This document shows, in pieces, positions 25,785-33,909 of a stretch of 64,000 nt of DNA. Numbering within the stretch: position 1 is the stretch's first letter; each line of letters opens with the position of its first letter. Source of the DNA: JBQTII01 sp052387905 (lineage in GTDB: Bacteria > Actinomycetota > Actinomycetes > Sporichthyales > Sporichthyaceae); contig JBQTIR010000024.1 of NCBI GenBank assembly GCA_052387905.1, positions 62,001 through 126,000 of the forward strand, written 5' to 3'. The position numbers and the translations under genes are program-made. Below the pieces are notes generated by a model. The model saw only the letters and a list, made by a program, of their open reading frames with translations, was not told the DNA's origin and searched no databases.

Positions 25785-27140
25785 ATGGGATTCGCCGACG
25801 AGCACCTGATTCCGCTGATCGACGCTGGCCTGGGCAACAGCTCGTACCTGCTCGATCTCGGCGACGGGCGCGCCCTCGCCGTGGATGCCTCCCGCGACCT
25901 GCGGGCCCTGCGCGAGGCCGCGGACAATCGCGGCCTGCGGGTGGCCTTCGCCGCGGACACCCACCTGCATGCCGACTTCCTCAGCAGTGCCGTCCAACTC
26001 ACCCGCGACATGGGAGCCACCGTTCTGGCCTCGGCCGCCGGACGTCGGCGTTTTCCGCACACCGGGCTGAGTGACGGCGACGAGGTCGATCTCGGCGGCC
26101 TGACGCTGCGGGCGCTGGCGACACCGGGGCACACCGACGAACACCTCGCGTTCCTGCTGCTCGACGGCACGCGCGAGCTCGGCGTGTTCACCGGCGGCTC
26201 GCTGATCGTCGGTTCGGCCGCCCGCACCGATCTGCTCGGCGCCGAACGGGCCGCGGAGCTGGCGCGTGCCCAGTACCGGTCGCTGCACCGACTCCTGGCG
26301 CTGCCCGATGACACCGCCGTCTGGCCGACCCACGGGGCGGGTTCGTTCTGCTCCTCACCACCCGGCGCCGAACGCACGACCACGATCGGCGCCGAGAGGC
26401 GGACCAACGCGCTGCTCGCCGCGCCGAACGAGGAGGCTTTCGCTGCCCACTTGCTCGCCAGCCTTGGCTCGTACCCCACCTACTTCGACCGGCTCGGTGA
26501 GGTGAACCGGCGCGGACCGGCCGTGCTCTCGGCGAACCCGAGCCTGACGCCCCTCTCGCTCGACGTCGTACAGGGTCAGCTGACCGTCGGGGCCCAGGTG
26601 GTCGACGTACGACCGGTTACTGAATTTGCCGCCGGCCATATTCCCGGCGCGATCTCGATCCCCTTGCGCGATCAGTTCGCCACCTGGCTTGGTTGGCTGT
26701 TCCCTGCCGACACGCAGCTGGTCGTCGTGCTCGCCCCGGACCAGGACCCGGCGGAGGTCGCCTGGCAGGCAGCAAAGATCGGCTATGACCAGATCGCGGG
26801 TCAGCTGGACGGCGGCATGGCCGCCTGGAACGGCGCCGTCACGCGGATCGATCTTGTGGCGGCGACGGACATCGGGGACCGTGCGGTCCTCGATGTCCGC
26901 CAACAGCCCGAGTACTCCGCCGGTCACATTCCAGGGGCGAGGAACATCGAACTCGGCAGGCTCCCCGATGAGCCTGACGGTGCCTCAGCTGGAGCAGTCG
27001 TGATGTGCGGTCACGGCGAGCGCGCCATGACCGGCGCCAGCGTGTTGGCCCGGGCCGGCGCCACCGGCCTGGCGGTGCTGGACGGCGGCGCAGGCGAGTG
27101 GTCCGTCGCCACCGGCCGTGAACTGGCGGTAGACAGGTGA
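25785..27140 (+). CDS. MBL-fold protein with two C-terminal rhodanese domains (CstB-like persulfide metabolism)
   Basis: A 451-residue three-domain protein. Residues 1-230 are a metallo-beta-lactamase fold: ADTHLHADFLSS, LATPGHTDEHLAF and VFTGGSLIVGSAARTDL. In ETHE1/CstB persulfide dioxygenases these blocks read THxHADH, PGHT and FTGD; here the Phe and the Gly replace two residues, including the usual Asp iron ligand. The first rhodanese domain (about 270-365, VVDVRPVTEFAAGHIPGA) has no active Cys. The second (about 370-445) has VVMCGHGERAMTGAS with the Cys. ATG 25785 follows AAGGGAG. It overlaps the MFS gene by 4 bases. Confidence 0.87.
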   Translation: MGFADEHLIPLIDAGLGNSSYLLDLGDGRALAVDASRDLRALREAADNRGLRVAFAADTHLHADFLSSAVQLTRDMGATVLASAAGRRRFPHTGLSDGDEVDLGGLTLRALATPGHTDEHLAFLLLDGTRELGVFTGGSLIVGSAARTDLLGAERAAELARAQYRSLHRLLALPDDTAVWPTHGAGSFCSSPPGAERTTTIGAERRTNALLAAPNEEAFAAHLLASLGSYPTYFDRLGEVNRRGPAVLSANPSLTPLSLDVVQGQLTVGAQVVDVRPVTEFAAGHIPGAISIPLRDQFATWLGWLFPADTQLVVVLAPDQDPAEVAWQAAKIGYDQIAGQLDGGMAAWNGAVTRIDLVAATDIGDRAVLDVRQQPEYSAGHIPGARNIELGRLPDEPDGASAGAVVMCGHGERAMTGASVLARAGATGLAVLDGGAGEWSVATGRELAVDR

Positions 27141-28435
27141 GCGCTGGCACCCCGGTCGAGGCGGCAACGGGTCCGAGCCTCGGTCTGCGCGCCAACCTCG
27201 CCCAGTTCCTGCTGCTGGTCGCCGTCAACGCCCTGGTCGGCGGAATGCTCGGGCAGGAACGCACCGTGCTGCCGCTGCTTGCCGACGAGGTCTTCGGCCT
27301 CGACGGCTACACCACCGTGCTCACCTACATCCTGGCCTTCGGCGCCACCAAGGCGATCACGAACTTCTTCGCCGGCACCTGGTCCGACCGGTACGGGCGC
27401 AAGCCGGTGCTGGTTGCAGGCTGGCTGGTCGCGGTCCCTGTACCGCTGCTGCTGATCTGGGCCCCGAGTTGGGGCTGGGTCGTCGTCGCCAACGTTCTGC
27501 TCGGGATCAGCCAGGGCCTGACCTGGTCCACCACCATCATCATGAAAATAGACCTGGTCGGCCCCGAACGCCGCGGCCTGGCCATGGGACTGAACGAAGC
27601 TGCCGGCTACATCGCGGTAGCGGGAACTGCGCTGGCCACCGGGGCGATCGCCGCGAATGCAGGGCTACGGCCCGAACCGTTCTTCCTCGGCGTCGCGTTC
27701 GCCGCGCTGGGCCTAGGTCTGTCCACCCTCGCGGTGCGGGAGACCCGCGACCACGCCTTGGCCGAGGCCGCCCTGCACCCGCGCGGCGCCACCGGTGCCG
27801 CTGAATTGACTACCCATCAAATTTTCTGGGAGACGAGCGCACGGGATCGAGCGCTGTCGGCGGCGAGTCAGGCCGGGATGGTCAACAATCTCAACGACGC
27901 CCTGGCGTGGGGCGTCTTCCCGCTGCTGTTCGCTGCGCAGGGCCTGTCGATCACCGCGATCGGCGCCCTCGCCGCCCTCTATCCCGCGGTCTGGGGCGTC
28001 GGCCAGATGGCGACGGGCTGGTGGTCGGACCGCCTCGGGCGCAAACACCTGATCACTGCGGGCATGCTGCTGCAGGCGGTGGCGATCTCCGTGGTGGCCG
28101 CCGGTAGCACCTTCGCGGTCTGGGCACTGGCCCAGGTCCTGTTGGGTGTCGGTACCGCGTTGGTCTACCCCGCCCTGCTTGCGGTCATCGGCGACGTCGC
28201 ACACCCGGCCTGGCGGGCCCGCGCTGTCGGGGTCTACCGGCTCTGGCGCGACGGCGGTTTCGCCGTTGGCGCACTGCTGGCCGGGATCATCGCCGACACC
28301 TGGAGCCTGGAGGCGGCGGTATGGGCGGTCGCCGCCCTCACCGCAGCCTCCGGCCTGCTGGTCGCCGTCCGGATGTACGAAACCCACCCGCGAATTCAGC
28401 GGTCGGGGACCAGCCGGGGAACGGCTCGGACGTAG
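27137..28435 (+). CDS. Major facilitator superfamily transporter
   Basis: A 432-residue, 12-helix MFS permease. Signature loops are FFAGTWSDRYGRKPVLVAG between helices 2 and 3 and GWWSDRLGRKHLITAG in the second half. The GTG start overlaps the MBL-rhodanese stop, so it belongs to that operon. The substrate is not evident; coupling to persulfide enzymes suggests export of a sulfur compound such as sulfite or thiosulfate. Its 3' end overlaps the convergent ACR3-like gene by 40 bases. Confidence 0.85.
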   Translation: MSAGTPVEAATGPSLGLRANLAQFLLLVAVNALVGGMLGQERTVLPLLADEVFGLDGYTTVLTYILAFGATKAITNFFAGTWSDRYGRKPVLVAGWLVAVPVPLLLIWAPSWGWVVVANVLLGISQGLTWSTTIIMKIDLVGPERRGLAMGLNEAAGYIAVAGTALATGAIAANAGLRPEPFFLGVAFAALGLGLSTLAVRETRDHALAEAALHPRGATGAAELTTHQIFWETSARDRALSAASQAGMVNNLNDALAWGVFPLLFAAQGLSITAIGALAALYPAVWGVGQMATGWWSDRLGRKHLITAGMLLQAVAISVVAAGSTFAVWALAQVLLGVGTALVYPALLAVIGDVAHPAWRARAVGVYRLWRDGGFAVGALLAGIIADTWSLEAAVWAVAALTAASGLLVAVRMYETHPRIQRSGTSRGTART

Positions 28436-29370
28436 ACCAGCATGCCCACAACCTCGACCAACGTCTGGGCTACCACGACCAGGGCGGCGATCGCGAACTC
28501 GTCGGGCAAGGCGAGGGCCAAGGGGAGCACCACGAGGGAGTTACGGGTGGCGCCGGTGAAGACGATGGCCCGGCCGGCGGGCACATCCAGCGCGAAGAGC
28601 CGCGCTACCAGGAGCCCGGTGAAAGCCATCACCACCAGGAAGGCCACGTACACCGGGACGACCGAGACGACGTCGGCGAGGTTGTCGTCCACTTTAGGGA
28701 CCTGGGAGGCGACGACGATCAGCAGCGTCGCGGCCATCAACGGCACCATCGTCGTACCCATCGCTGCGCAGAGGTAGCGCCCCGCCGGGTGGTGTGCGGC
28801 CCAAGCCTGAGTGAACCAGGCGAGGGTGAGCGGGATGACGATCAGGAAGACGAACGCCCGGGCGAAGGGTCCGACCTCGACCACGTCGGCCAAATCCGGA
28901 CCCATGAAGGCGAGCAGGAACAGCGGCAGCACGAGCATCTGCGCGACCAGCAGCAAGGGCGTTGCCGCGAGCAGCTTCTCGCGCGCACCGCCCGCGAGAC
29001 CGGTGAAGACGATGACGTAGTCCACGCACGGGCACAACAGCACGAGCAGCACGCCGAGTCGTACGGCGTCATCGTCGGGCAGGAACACGAACATCGCCGC
29101 GACCACCAACGGCACGAACAGGAAGTTGATCACCAGGGCTGCACACAGGAAACGCCCCGACCTCAAGGAGCGCACCAGGTCGGCCACCGGAACCTGCAGG
29201 AACGTCACATAGAGCAGAGCCCCGAGCGTGGGGTTGATCGAGTGCTCGAGGCCGGGGCCGGCGGACGGGGCTCCCGCCCCTACTGCGGCACCGGCGAGCA
29301 TCGCCCCCACGTACACACTGACCTGGTGGCGCTCCATACGTTCGACGGTCGTGGAACCTTGCACCGCCAC
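28396..29370 (-). CDS. ACR3/bile-acid-sodium-symporter-like permease
   Basis: A 324-residue, ten-helix permease. VLLCPCVDYVIVFTGLAGG carries the Cys in the helix 4 motif that is essential in ACR3 arsenite pumps, and VFTGATRNSLVVLPLAL matches the second conserved block. Family members export arsenite or transport organic anions. I chose GTG 29370 with GGAGG eight bases upstream; ATG 29337 is the alternative. A longer open frame to 29904 is antisense to ccdA. There is no arsenate reductase beside it, so an arsenic role is not proven. Confidence 0.78.
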   Translation of the reverse strand: MAVQGSTTVERMERHQVSVYVGAMLAGAAVGAGAPSAGPGLEHSINPTLGALLYVTFLQVPVADLVRSLRSGRFLCAALVINFLFVPLVVAAMFVFLPDDDAVRLGVLLVLLCPCVDYVIVFTGLAGGAREKLLAATPLLLVAQMLVLPLFLLAFMGPDLADVVEVGPFARAFVFLIVIPLTLAWFTQAWAAHHPAGRYLCAAMGTTMVPLMAATLLIVVASQVPKVDDNLADVVSVVPVYVAFLVVMAFTGLLVARLFALDVPAGRAIVFTGATRNSLVVLPLALALPDEFAIAALVVVAQTLVEVVGMLVYVRAVPRLVPDR

Positions 29371-29426
29371 CGTCCATTCCTCCGCACTGCTGTGCTGGCG
29401 GTCGAACTTGGTCCGGGTCACACAGG

Positions 29427-30317
29427 TCAGATCTGCGGCATCGGCTCGTCCCGATCGACACCACCCATGATGTCCGACCGTCGCCCGCGGCGGGCGAAGG
29501 TGAGCGCCACAGGAACGGCAACAACGACCACCAGGGCGATCGCGAAGGGCCACGGGCCCAGGTCGTCGACCCAGCCGGCCAGGGTGTTCTGGATCTGCGC
29601 GGCCCTGGACACGATGGGGTCGTCCGCCGTCGAACCGGCGTAGATCCGTAGCTCGTAGATCCCGTACCACGCGACGTAGGCGCCGGCCACCACAAGGAGC
29701 ACCGCGCTGATCCGGGTGATGTAGGCCTGGGCGCGGCGGAAGAACCGGGCCGCGGACTGCTGGGCCATCGCGGCGGCGACTGCCAGCACCCCGACGACCA
29801 TCCCCATCCCGGCCGCGTACGCGGCGTAGGACGCGACTCCAGTGGCGATGTCCCCGCCGCGGAACGTCGTGGTGGTCACCACCAGGAACGGACCGATCGT
29901 GCAACCTAGCGAGGCGATGGCGTAGGAGACGCCGTAAAGCGCCATCGCCCGGGGACTGTCGACGGGGTTTCCGATCTTGAGCTTCGGTGTCCGCAGCAGC
30001 ACGTTGTGCCCGGCGAGCATGGCAATCCCGATGACGACGAGGACCGCGCCGATCACGATGGTGACCACCGGCAGCCAGCGCTGCACGGTCGAGGCGATCG
30101 GGGTCAGTGCGAGGCCGAAGGCGACGAACACGGCGAGGAATCCCGCGGTCATCGCCGCCGTGGCGAGCAGCGCCCGACCGAGGGCGGCGAGGCGGCTGGG
30201 CTGCTTCTCGTCGCCGGTGACGAACAGGGCCAGGTAGGCGGGCAACATCGCGAAGCCGCAGGGATTGAGTGCGGCAAGCGTGCCTGCACCCAGGGCGAAG
30301 GCAAGGTCATCTCTCAT
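29427..30317 (-). CDS. ccdA: CcdA/DsbD-type transmembrane electron carrier
   Basis: A 296-residue membrane protein that passes electrons from cytoplasmic thioredoxin to an outside thiol protein. The paired Cys are in AALNPCGFAMLPAYLALF and YAIASLGCTIGPFLVV. Six helices plus an extra one near the C-terminus. It precedes the ACR3-like gene and follows the thioredoxin-like lipoprotein, its probable partner, on the same strand. Its stop lies 56 bases before the ACR3-like start region. Confidence 0.9.
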   Translation of the reverse strand: MRDDLAFALGAGTLAALNPCGFAMLPAYLALFVTGDEKQPSRLAALGRALLATAAMTAGFLAVFVAFGLALTPIASTVQRWLPVVTIVIGAVLVVIGIAMLAGHNVLLRTPKLKIGNPVDSPRAMALYGVSYAIASLGCTIGPFLVVTTTTFRGGDIATGVASYAAYAAGMGMVVGVLAVAAAMAQQSAARFFRRAQAYITRISAVLLVVAGAYVAWYGIYELRIYAGSTADDPIVSRAAQIQNTLAGWVDDLGPWPFAIALVVVVAVPVALTFARRGRRSDIMGGVDRDEPMPQI

Positions 30318-30382
30318 GGCGGACAGTCCCAGTGGCGGCTAGGCGGCGCGTGGACGGGAGAGCAGGTTTACCTGAGGGAACG

Positions 30383-30955
30383 TCAGGCGGTAGCGAGTTC
30401 GGCGACCTTGGCTTCGAGTTCGGCCTGGCTCAACTCACCGCGGACGATCTCGACGGTGCCGTCGTCGTTGATGAAGGCGTGGGCCGGCTGGCGGGTGACA
30501 CCGAAGCCCTTCCAGATCTCGCCGTCCGCGTCGTTGAGGTGGGGGAAGGCGCCGACGCCGTACTGCTCGATGAAGGAGGTCATGTCCCCGACGGGCCCCA
30601 GGCCACCGACACCCACGAAGCTGACGGTGCCGCGGGTGGCGGCCTCGATGGCGGCCACAGCCGGGGCCTCGCGCCGGCACTCGGTGCACCACGGAGCCCA
30701 GAACCAGACGACCGCGTCCTGGCCGGCGAGGGTTGTCCCATCGAACGGCTGCGCAGCGACGGTCTGGGCGGTGAACTGCAACTGCTCCGGGACCGGCGGT
30801 GCGGCGGGTTCGACCACCGGGGCCGGCTCAGCTGGTGCCACCACGCGCGCCGGTGCCGCTATGTCGGTCGTGTCGCCCTGGGCGCCACCGCCACAGGCGC
30901 TCAGCGCGACCAGTCCGGGTAGGTTCGACCTGTCCGTGATCTCCTGAGAGATCAC
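30383..30955 (-). CDS. Thioredoxin-fold lipoprotein with a shortened 5' end
   Basis: About 190 residues. The thioredoxin domain has VVWFWAPWCTECRREAPAV with the CxxC active site, and VTRQPAHAFINDDGTVEI with the cis-Pro loop. The lipobox is LVALSACGGG, but what precedes it is only ISQEITDRSNLPG. A basic n-region and most of the hydrophobic core of a signal peptide are missing. A tRNA-Pro half ends a few bases further upstream, so a recombination event has probably removed the original promoter and start. GTG 30955 is the best remaining start. With CcdA it would make an extracytoplasmic reducing pair. Confidence 0.7.
   Translation of the reverse strand: MISQEITDRSNLPGLVALSACGGGAQGDTTDIAAPARVVAPAEPAPVVEPAAPPVPEQLQFTAQTVAAQPFDGTTLAGQDAVVWFWAPWCTECRREAPAVAAIEAATRGTVSFVGVGGLGPVGDMTSFIEQYGVGAFPHLNDADGEIWKGFGVTRQPAHAFINDDGTVEIVRGELSQAELEAKVAELATA
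30936..30955. repeat. 20-base inverted repeat next to the tRNA-Pro half
   Basis: GTGATCTC and GAGATCAC are perfect 8-base arms around CTGA. It lies 7 bases from the tRNA fragment on its 3' side and inside the first codons of the truncated thioredoxin gene. It may be a tRNA terminator hairpin (no T-run) or a recombination-related site. Confidence 0.5.
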
Positions 30956-30962
30956 ACGGTGT

Positions 30963-31003
30963 TGGGGTAGCGGGATTTGAACCCACGACCTCTTCGTCCC
31001 GAA
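30963..31003 (-). other. 3' half of a tRNA-Pro (CGG), attachment-site remnant
   Basis: Read on the minus strand it gives the anticodon loop TTCGGGA, the stem half CGAAG, the T-arm GTGGGTTCAAATCCCGC and an acceptor end TACCCCA. The 5' half that should pair (CTTCG and the D-arm) is absent; the sequence before the loop is unrelated. Integrases of actinomycete elements typically use exactly such tRNA 3' halves, leaving one at a junction. Confidence 0.8.
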
Positions 31004-31140
31004 CTTGTTGGGCGCGGGGTGAGGACGGCGGCCATCGTCGCGCGGACCTTGTCCGGGCACCCGCGCAGGAAGTCACGCCCGGCGTCGATATCTCCGGATC
31101 ACCCTCGGGGTTCCTGCGCAGGTAGACCACCTGGTACGGC
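31004..31140 (-). pseudogene. Remnant of a HigB/Gp49-like toxin gene, frameshifted and truncated
   Basis: Minus-strand frames encode GDEPYQVVYLRRNPEGDPEI and, after a one-step frame change, DAGRDFLRGCPDKVRATMAA with VL. This resembles the N-terminus of phage-derived Gp49-like (RelE/HigB) toxins as I remember them. The gene stops abruptly where the tRNA-Pro half begins, so the C-terminal catalytic part is gone. The reading is tentative because only about 45 residues remain. Confidence 0.45.
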
Positions 31141-31216
31141 TCGTCACCGGTGCGTCGGGTGATGGCGGTCGCAGCGCGTCGCTTCGGCGACCTTCGGTCG
31201 CGACCGCTTGCCGGAC

Positions 31217-32347
31217 TCACGACGTGCCTGGCGAGCGACCGCGGGTGCGCCGGAACGCCGCCAGTGCACGGTCGTCGGCGTCGGGGAGAGTGTGCAGGTA
31301 CTTCTGCGTGGTTTGAATCTGGCTGTGGCCCATCCGCTCCATGACGGTCTTGAGGTCCGCGCCGCCGGCGAGCAACCAGGAAGCATGCGCGTGGCGCAGG
31401 TCGTGAATGCGCACGTGATGCCCGAGCTGCGCCTTCTCCAGGGCAGGTAGCCACACCCGGGTACGGAAAGTGTTGCGTGAGACCGGGTTGCCTCCCGCCA
31501 CCTCGGTCGAGGGAAACAGCAGGTCGTCGAGGCTGAGGCCGAGCGTCTGGATTCGGGCCGCGAGGACGTCGAGGAGGTCCTGGTCCACGCGGATGGTCCT
31601 GGGCTCGTCGTCCTTCGGATAAGGCTTGACGATCATTCGCTCGCCGGTGGGGGAGTGCTTCTTCGAGACCTCGACGATGGTCTCCTCGATTGTCAGAGCG
31701 CGACGCAGAAAGTCGATGTGCCGGGGCCGCAAGGCGATCAACTCGCCCCACCGCAGGCCGGTCTCGATGGCGGTGAGGACGAGGGGTTGCCACCGACCGG
31801 GGACAGCCTTGAGCAACCGTTCGAACTCGTCGGGGGAGACCGTGCGGGTCTTGCGCGCGACGACTTTCGGAAGCTCCGTGTCCGCGCACGGGTTGAAGGC
31901 GATGACCCGATCGCGCACCGCGCGCTTGAAGATGCTGTGCAGCATCACGTGGTACTTCACGACGCTGCGGGCTGACAGCCCGTCAGCAACCGCCTTGGTG
32001 ACCCACCCCTGGACCGTCGACGGCAGGATCGCGGCCATCGGCAGGTCGCCGAAGTACGGCAGGAAGTGTCGGTTCAGGTTCGCCCGGTACCCGGCCTTGG
32101 TGCTCACCTCCAAGTGCCGGCTTGGCCACCACGTCTCCTCGACGTACTCCCGAAAGGTGGTCTTGCCGGCGGTCCGGTCGAACCACGAGCCGCCCTCGAC
32201 GCTGCTCTCCGCCCGCCGGGCGGCATGCCTCGCCTCCCGATCGGAGGCGAAGGTGCCGGCGGAGCGCTTTCGCCCGGTCGGGTCCCGGTAGATTGCCTGG
32301 AATCGGGCGTCACCACTGGGACCCCGGCGCTTCATGACCCACGGCAT
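31217..32347 (-). CDS. Tyrosine site-specific integrase
   Basis: A 376-residue phage-type integrase. It has an N-terminal AP2-like arm-binding region (FQAIYRDPTGRKRSAGTFAS), a SAM-like core-binding domain (about 65-165) and the catalytic domain. Active residues: Arg in TGLRWGELIALRP, His-x-x-Arg in RIHDLRHAHASWLL, His in MGHSQIQTTQKY and the Tyr in that last block. It is flanked by tRNA 3' halves and short direct repeats. A degenerate copy of its middle lies at 5930-6150. ATG 32347 begins the conserved MPWVMKRRGP; a longer start at 32407 is possible but passes through the arm repeats. Confidence 0.95.
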   Translation of the reverse strand: MPWVMKRRGPSGDARFQAIYRDPTGRKRSAGTFASDREARHAARRAESSVEGGSWFDRTAGKTTFREYVEETWWPSRHLEVSTKAGYRANLNRHFLPYFGDLPMAAILPSTVQGWVTKAVADGLSARSVVKYHVMLHSIFKRAVRDRVIAFNPCADTELPKVVARKTRTVSPDEFERLLKAVPGRWQPLVLTAIETGLRWGELIALRPRHIDFLRRALTIEETIVEVSKKHSPTGERMIVKPYPKDDEPRTIRVDQDLLDVLAARIQTLGLSLDDLLFPSTEVAGGNPVSRNTFRTRVWLPALEKAQLGHHVRIHDLRHAHASWLLAGGADLKTVMERMGHSQIQTTQKYLHTLPDADDRALAAFRRTRGRSPGTS

Positions 32348-32371
32348 GCCATCACCCCCACCCCGACCTCG

Positions 32372-32400
32372 TGTAGGCAGGATGTAGGCAAACGTAGGCA
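32372..32400. repeat. Three GTAGGCA direct repeats, candidate integrase arm sites (left)
   Basis: GTAGGCA occurs at 32373-32379, 32384-32390 and 32394-32400, spaced 10-11 bases, about one helical turn. They sit between the integrase start and the tRNA-Met core. A related GTACGCA pair lies on the other side of the core. Confidence 0.6.
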
Positions 32401-32510
32401 GACTCAACCGGACCTTGATGGACCATCGTGGACGCTACGCAGGCCTCTGACCTGGGCTGATACCGTTTATTCATGCTTACCTGTGTGCGCGATCGGGCCC
32501 AAGAATGCGG

Positions 32511-32555
32511 CTCATAACCCAGAGGTCACAGGTTCAAATCCTGTCCCCGCTACCA
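32511..32555 (+). other. 3' half of an elongator tRNA-Met (CAT), attachment core
   Basis: The anticodon loop CTCATAA, the stem half CCCAG, variable AGGTC, T-arm ACAGGTTCAAATCCTGT and acceptor CCCCGCTACCA (CCA encoded) are all present. The 5' half (acceptor AGCGGGG, D-arm, CTGGG) is missing; upstream sequence does not pair. It is therefore not a working tRNA gene but the usual 3' tRNA segment carried by an integrating element. Confidence 0.85.
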
Positions 32556-32571
32556 CGTTCATACAGGTCAG

Positions 32572-32601
32572 AGGCCCGGAAGCCCTAGTGGCTCCGGGCC
32601 T
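32572..32601 (+). terminator. Strong hairpin downstream of the tRNA-Met half
   Basis: AGGCCCGG-A-AGCC pairs with GGCT-CCGGGCCT around a CTAGT loop, with one bulged A, followed by TATTGATCGTTT. It has the form of a tRNA terminator carried along with the tRNA end. Confidence 0.65.
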
Positions 32602-32611
32602 ATTGATCGTT

Positions 32612-32630
32612 TGTACGCATTGTGTACGCA
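32612..32630. repeat. Two TGTACGCA direct repeats, candidate integrase arm sites (right)
   Basis: TGTACGCA at 32612-32619 and 32623-32630, an 11-base period. They differ by one base from the left-side repeats and flank the other side of the tRNA-Met core. Confidence 0.5.
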
Positions 32631-32994
32631 AACTTTCGCGACACGCCGGGGTGGACGCTGGCGGATGTCGCCGTACGGCGCTGGATTCAGGGTGGCAGCG
32701 GCCCGGGTCGGCCGCAGAAGTCGGCGGGCCTCCCAGCGACCGACCGGGTTTCGGGCACCCAGCCTGCATTGCTGTAGCTGTGGGCCGAGCCGACGGCGGG
32801 TGTCCATGGCGGCGGTGCGGCGGGCGGGAACCCAACAAGGTTGTCGGTGCTGACGTCTAGCCTGCTTCTAGAAGCGGATGGTTCGCCTGGGACTGCCCAG
32901 ACTTTCGGGGACACGCACGCGGAACGCGAAGCTGCGAGGAGGCTGGCATGGGCATCGGGATCAGCGGCGGCTCACGAAGGACCCGGGTCTAGCT
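32631..32994. other. Non-coding stretch
   Basis: I see no convincing gene here. Open frames on both strands lack ribosome sites and conserved features. A short TCTAGAAGC palindrome-like spot at about 32867 is not distinctive. Confidence 0.5.
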
Positions 32995-33222
32995 GTGAGC
33001 CGGGCCGAGCGCCTGCGCATCATTGGCGAGGTCTACGACGCATGGGAGCGGGACTGGGTGAGTCGGGTGGAGTACCTCGATCTCCGGGCCGAGGAGCCCG
33101 AGGCCGCCGTTCTGCTTAACGCCTCTCCCGAGGCTGAGGACGACCTTGAACGCCGGACGGCTGCGGCCCTCACAGCTGCGGGCCTGCCTGTGGCGTGGAC
33201 GCCGACGGAGAACACGTCGTGA
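32995..33222 (+). CDS. Small acidic protein, unknown function
   Basis: A possible 75-residue protein from GTG 32995: VSRAERLRIIGEVYDAWERD, then an Asp/Glu/Ala-rich helical remainder. High third-position G+C and steady acidic helical composition favour a real gene. No family recognised. A longer frame to 32878 adds a basic, low-quality N-terminus and is less likely. It is followed by about 180 bases without a gene. Confidence 0.45.
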   Translation: MSRAERLRIIGEVYDAWERDWVSRVEYLDLRAEEPEAAVLLNASPEAEDDLERRTAAALTAAGLPVAWTPTENTS

Positions 33223-33404
33223 TCGTGCCGGGCCACTCCGACGTGATCACTGACTAGGGGGTGCTCGCCGGTTACCGGGCAATCGGTGTCAATGAGGAGA
33301 CGGCGCAGCTTCCCTAACGCATTGTGGAGTGAGTCCATTCGCGCCTGGCCCGTTGGACTGATGGCCGCTCAGCGTTCGGGTGTCGGCGGACGCCTGCGGA
33401 GGAG

Positions 33405-33890
33405 ATGCTTGGAGCCATGGTTCTCCCGAGCGACTACCACTGGGCCCTTCGTGGGTGGATGAGGCTGCACGGCATCGAGGCGCACGAACTGGCGGGCACT
33501 CTCCTCGTCGGAGACCTCGACGAACTTTTGCTCCTGTCCGGGGCCGCGCACCAGCTCCGTCCGGAGGAACGTGTTCTTCTCACGACGTCCCGCTCTCTTC
33601 CCGACGCCGACCGTGCCGAGTGGCTGTCGGACTGCGACGCCAGTACCGAGGAGCTCCGTGTCCAGGTCGGGCACGTCCTTGACGAGGTCTGTCAGGCGCT
33701 GTCCGATGCAGGGGTGCCGGCCTCGCTCTGGGAAGGCGCGGGTGTCATCTCTGGTGACGAGGTGTTCGACGCACTGGTCTGTGTCGACGAAACGGATCGC
33801 CTGTACGAGTTGATGCGGGCCGAGGGCTTTGCTGCTGAGCCGGACTGGGATGCGCCGCCGTTCCGGGAGCGGGTCTGGCCTGAGTCGTAG
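33405..33890 (+). CDS. Hypothetical soluble protein
   Basis: A 161-residue soluble, acidic protein (LPSDYHWALRGWMRLHGIEA, then a long helical part, then VCVDETDRLYELMRAEGFAA). No membrane segment, Cys cluster or catalytic signature is apparent. A GGAGG lies just upstream of the ATG at 33405; ATG 33417 is in frame and also has GGAG before it. It precedes the GIY-YIG gene by 19 bases on the same strand, so they may be expressed together as accessory cargo. Confidence 0.6.
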   Translation: MLGAMVLPSDYHWALRGWMRLHGIEAHELAGTLLVGDLDELLLLSGAAHQLRPEERVLLTTSRSLPDADRAEWLSDCDASTEELRVQVGHVLDEVCQALSDAGVPASLWEGAGVISGDEVFDALVCVDETDRLYELMRAEGFAAEPDWDAPPFRERVWPES

Positions 33891-33909
33891 TCCTCGCTAC
33901 GGTCCTGGC

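Noticed and set aside
25697..26479. Upstream extension of the ArsR-rhodanese frame to 26479
   Set aside because: It is antisense to the MBL gene and lacks domain features; ATG 25696 has a good ribosome site.
29371..29904. Extension of the ACR3-like frame to 29904
   Set aside because: It lies antisense to ccdA and its translation is Arg/Gly-rich noise; GTG 29370 with GGAGG is a clear start.
30961..31010. Intact tRNA-Pro gene
   Set aside because: Only the anticodon loop to the acceptor end is present; no D-arm or 5' acceptor strand can be found next to it.
32461..32560. Intact tRNA-Met gene
   Set aside because: The 5' half does not pair with the preserved 3' half, so it is an attachment-site copy.
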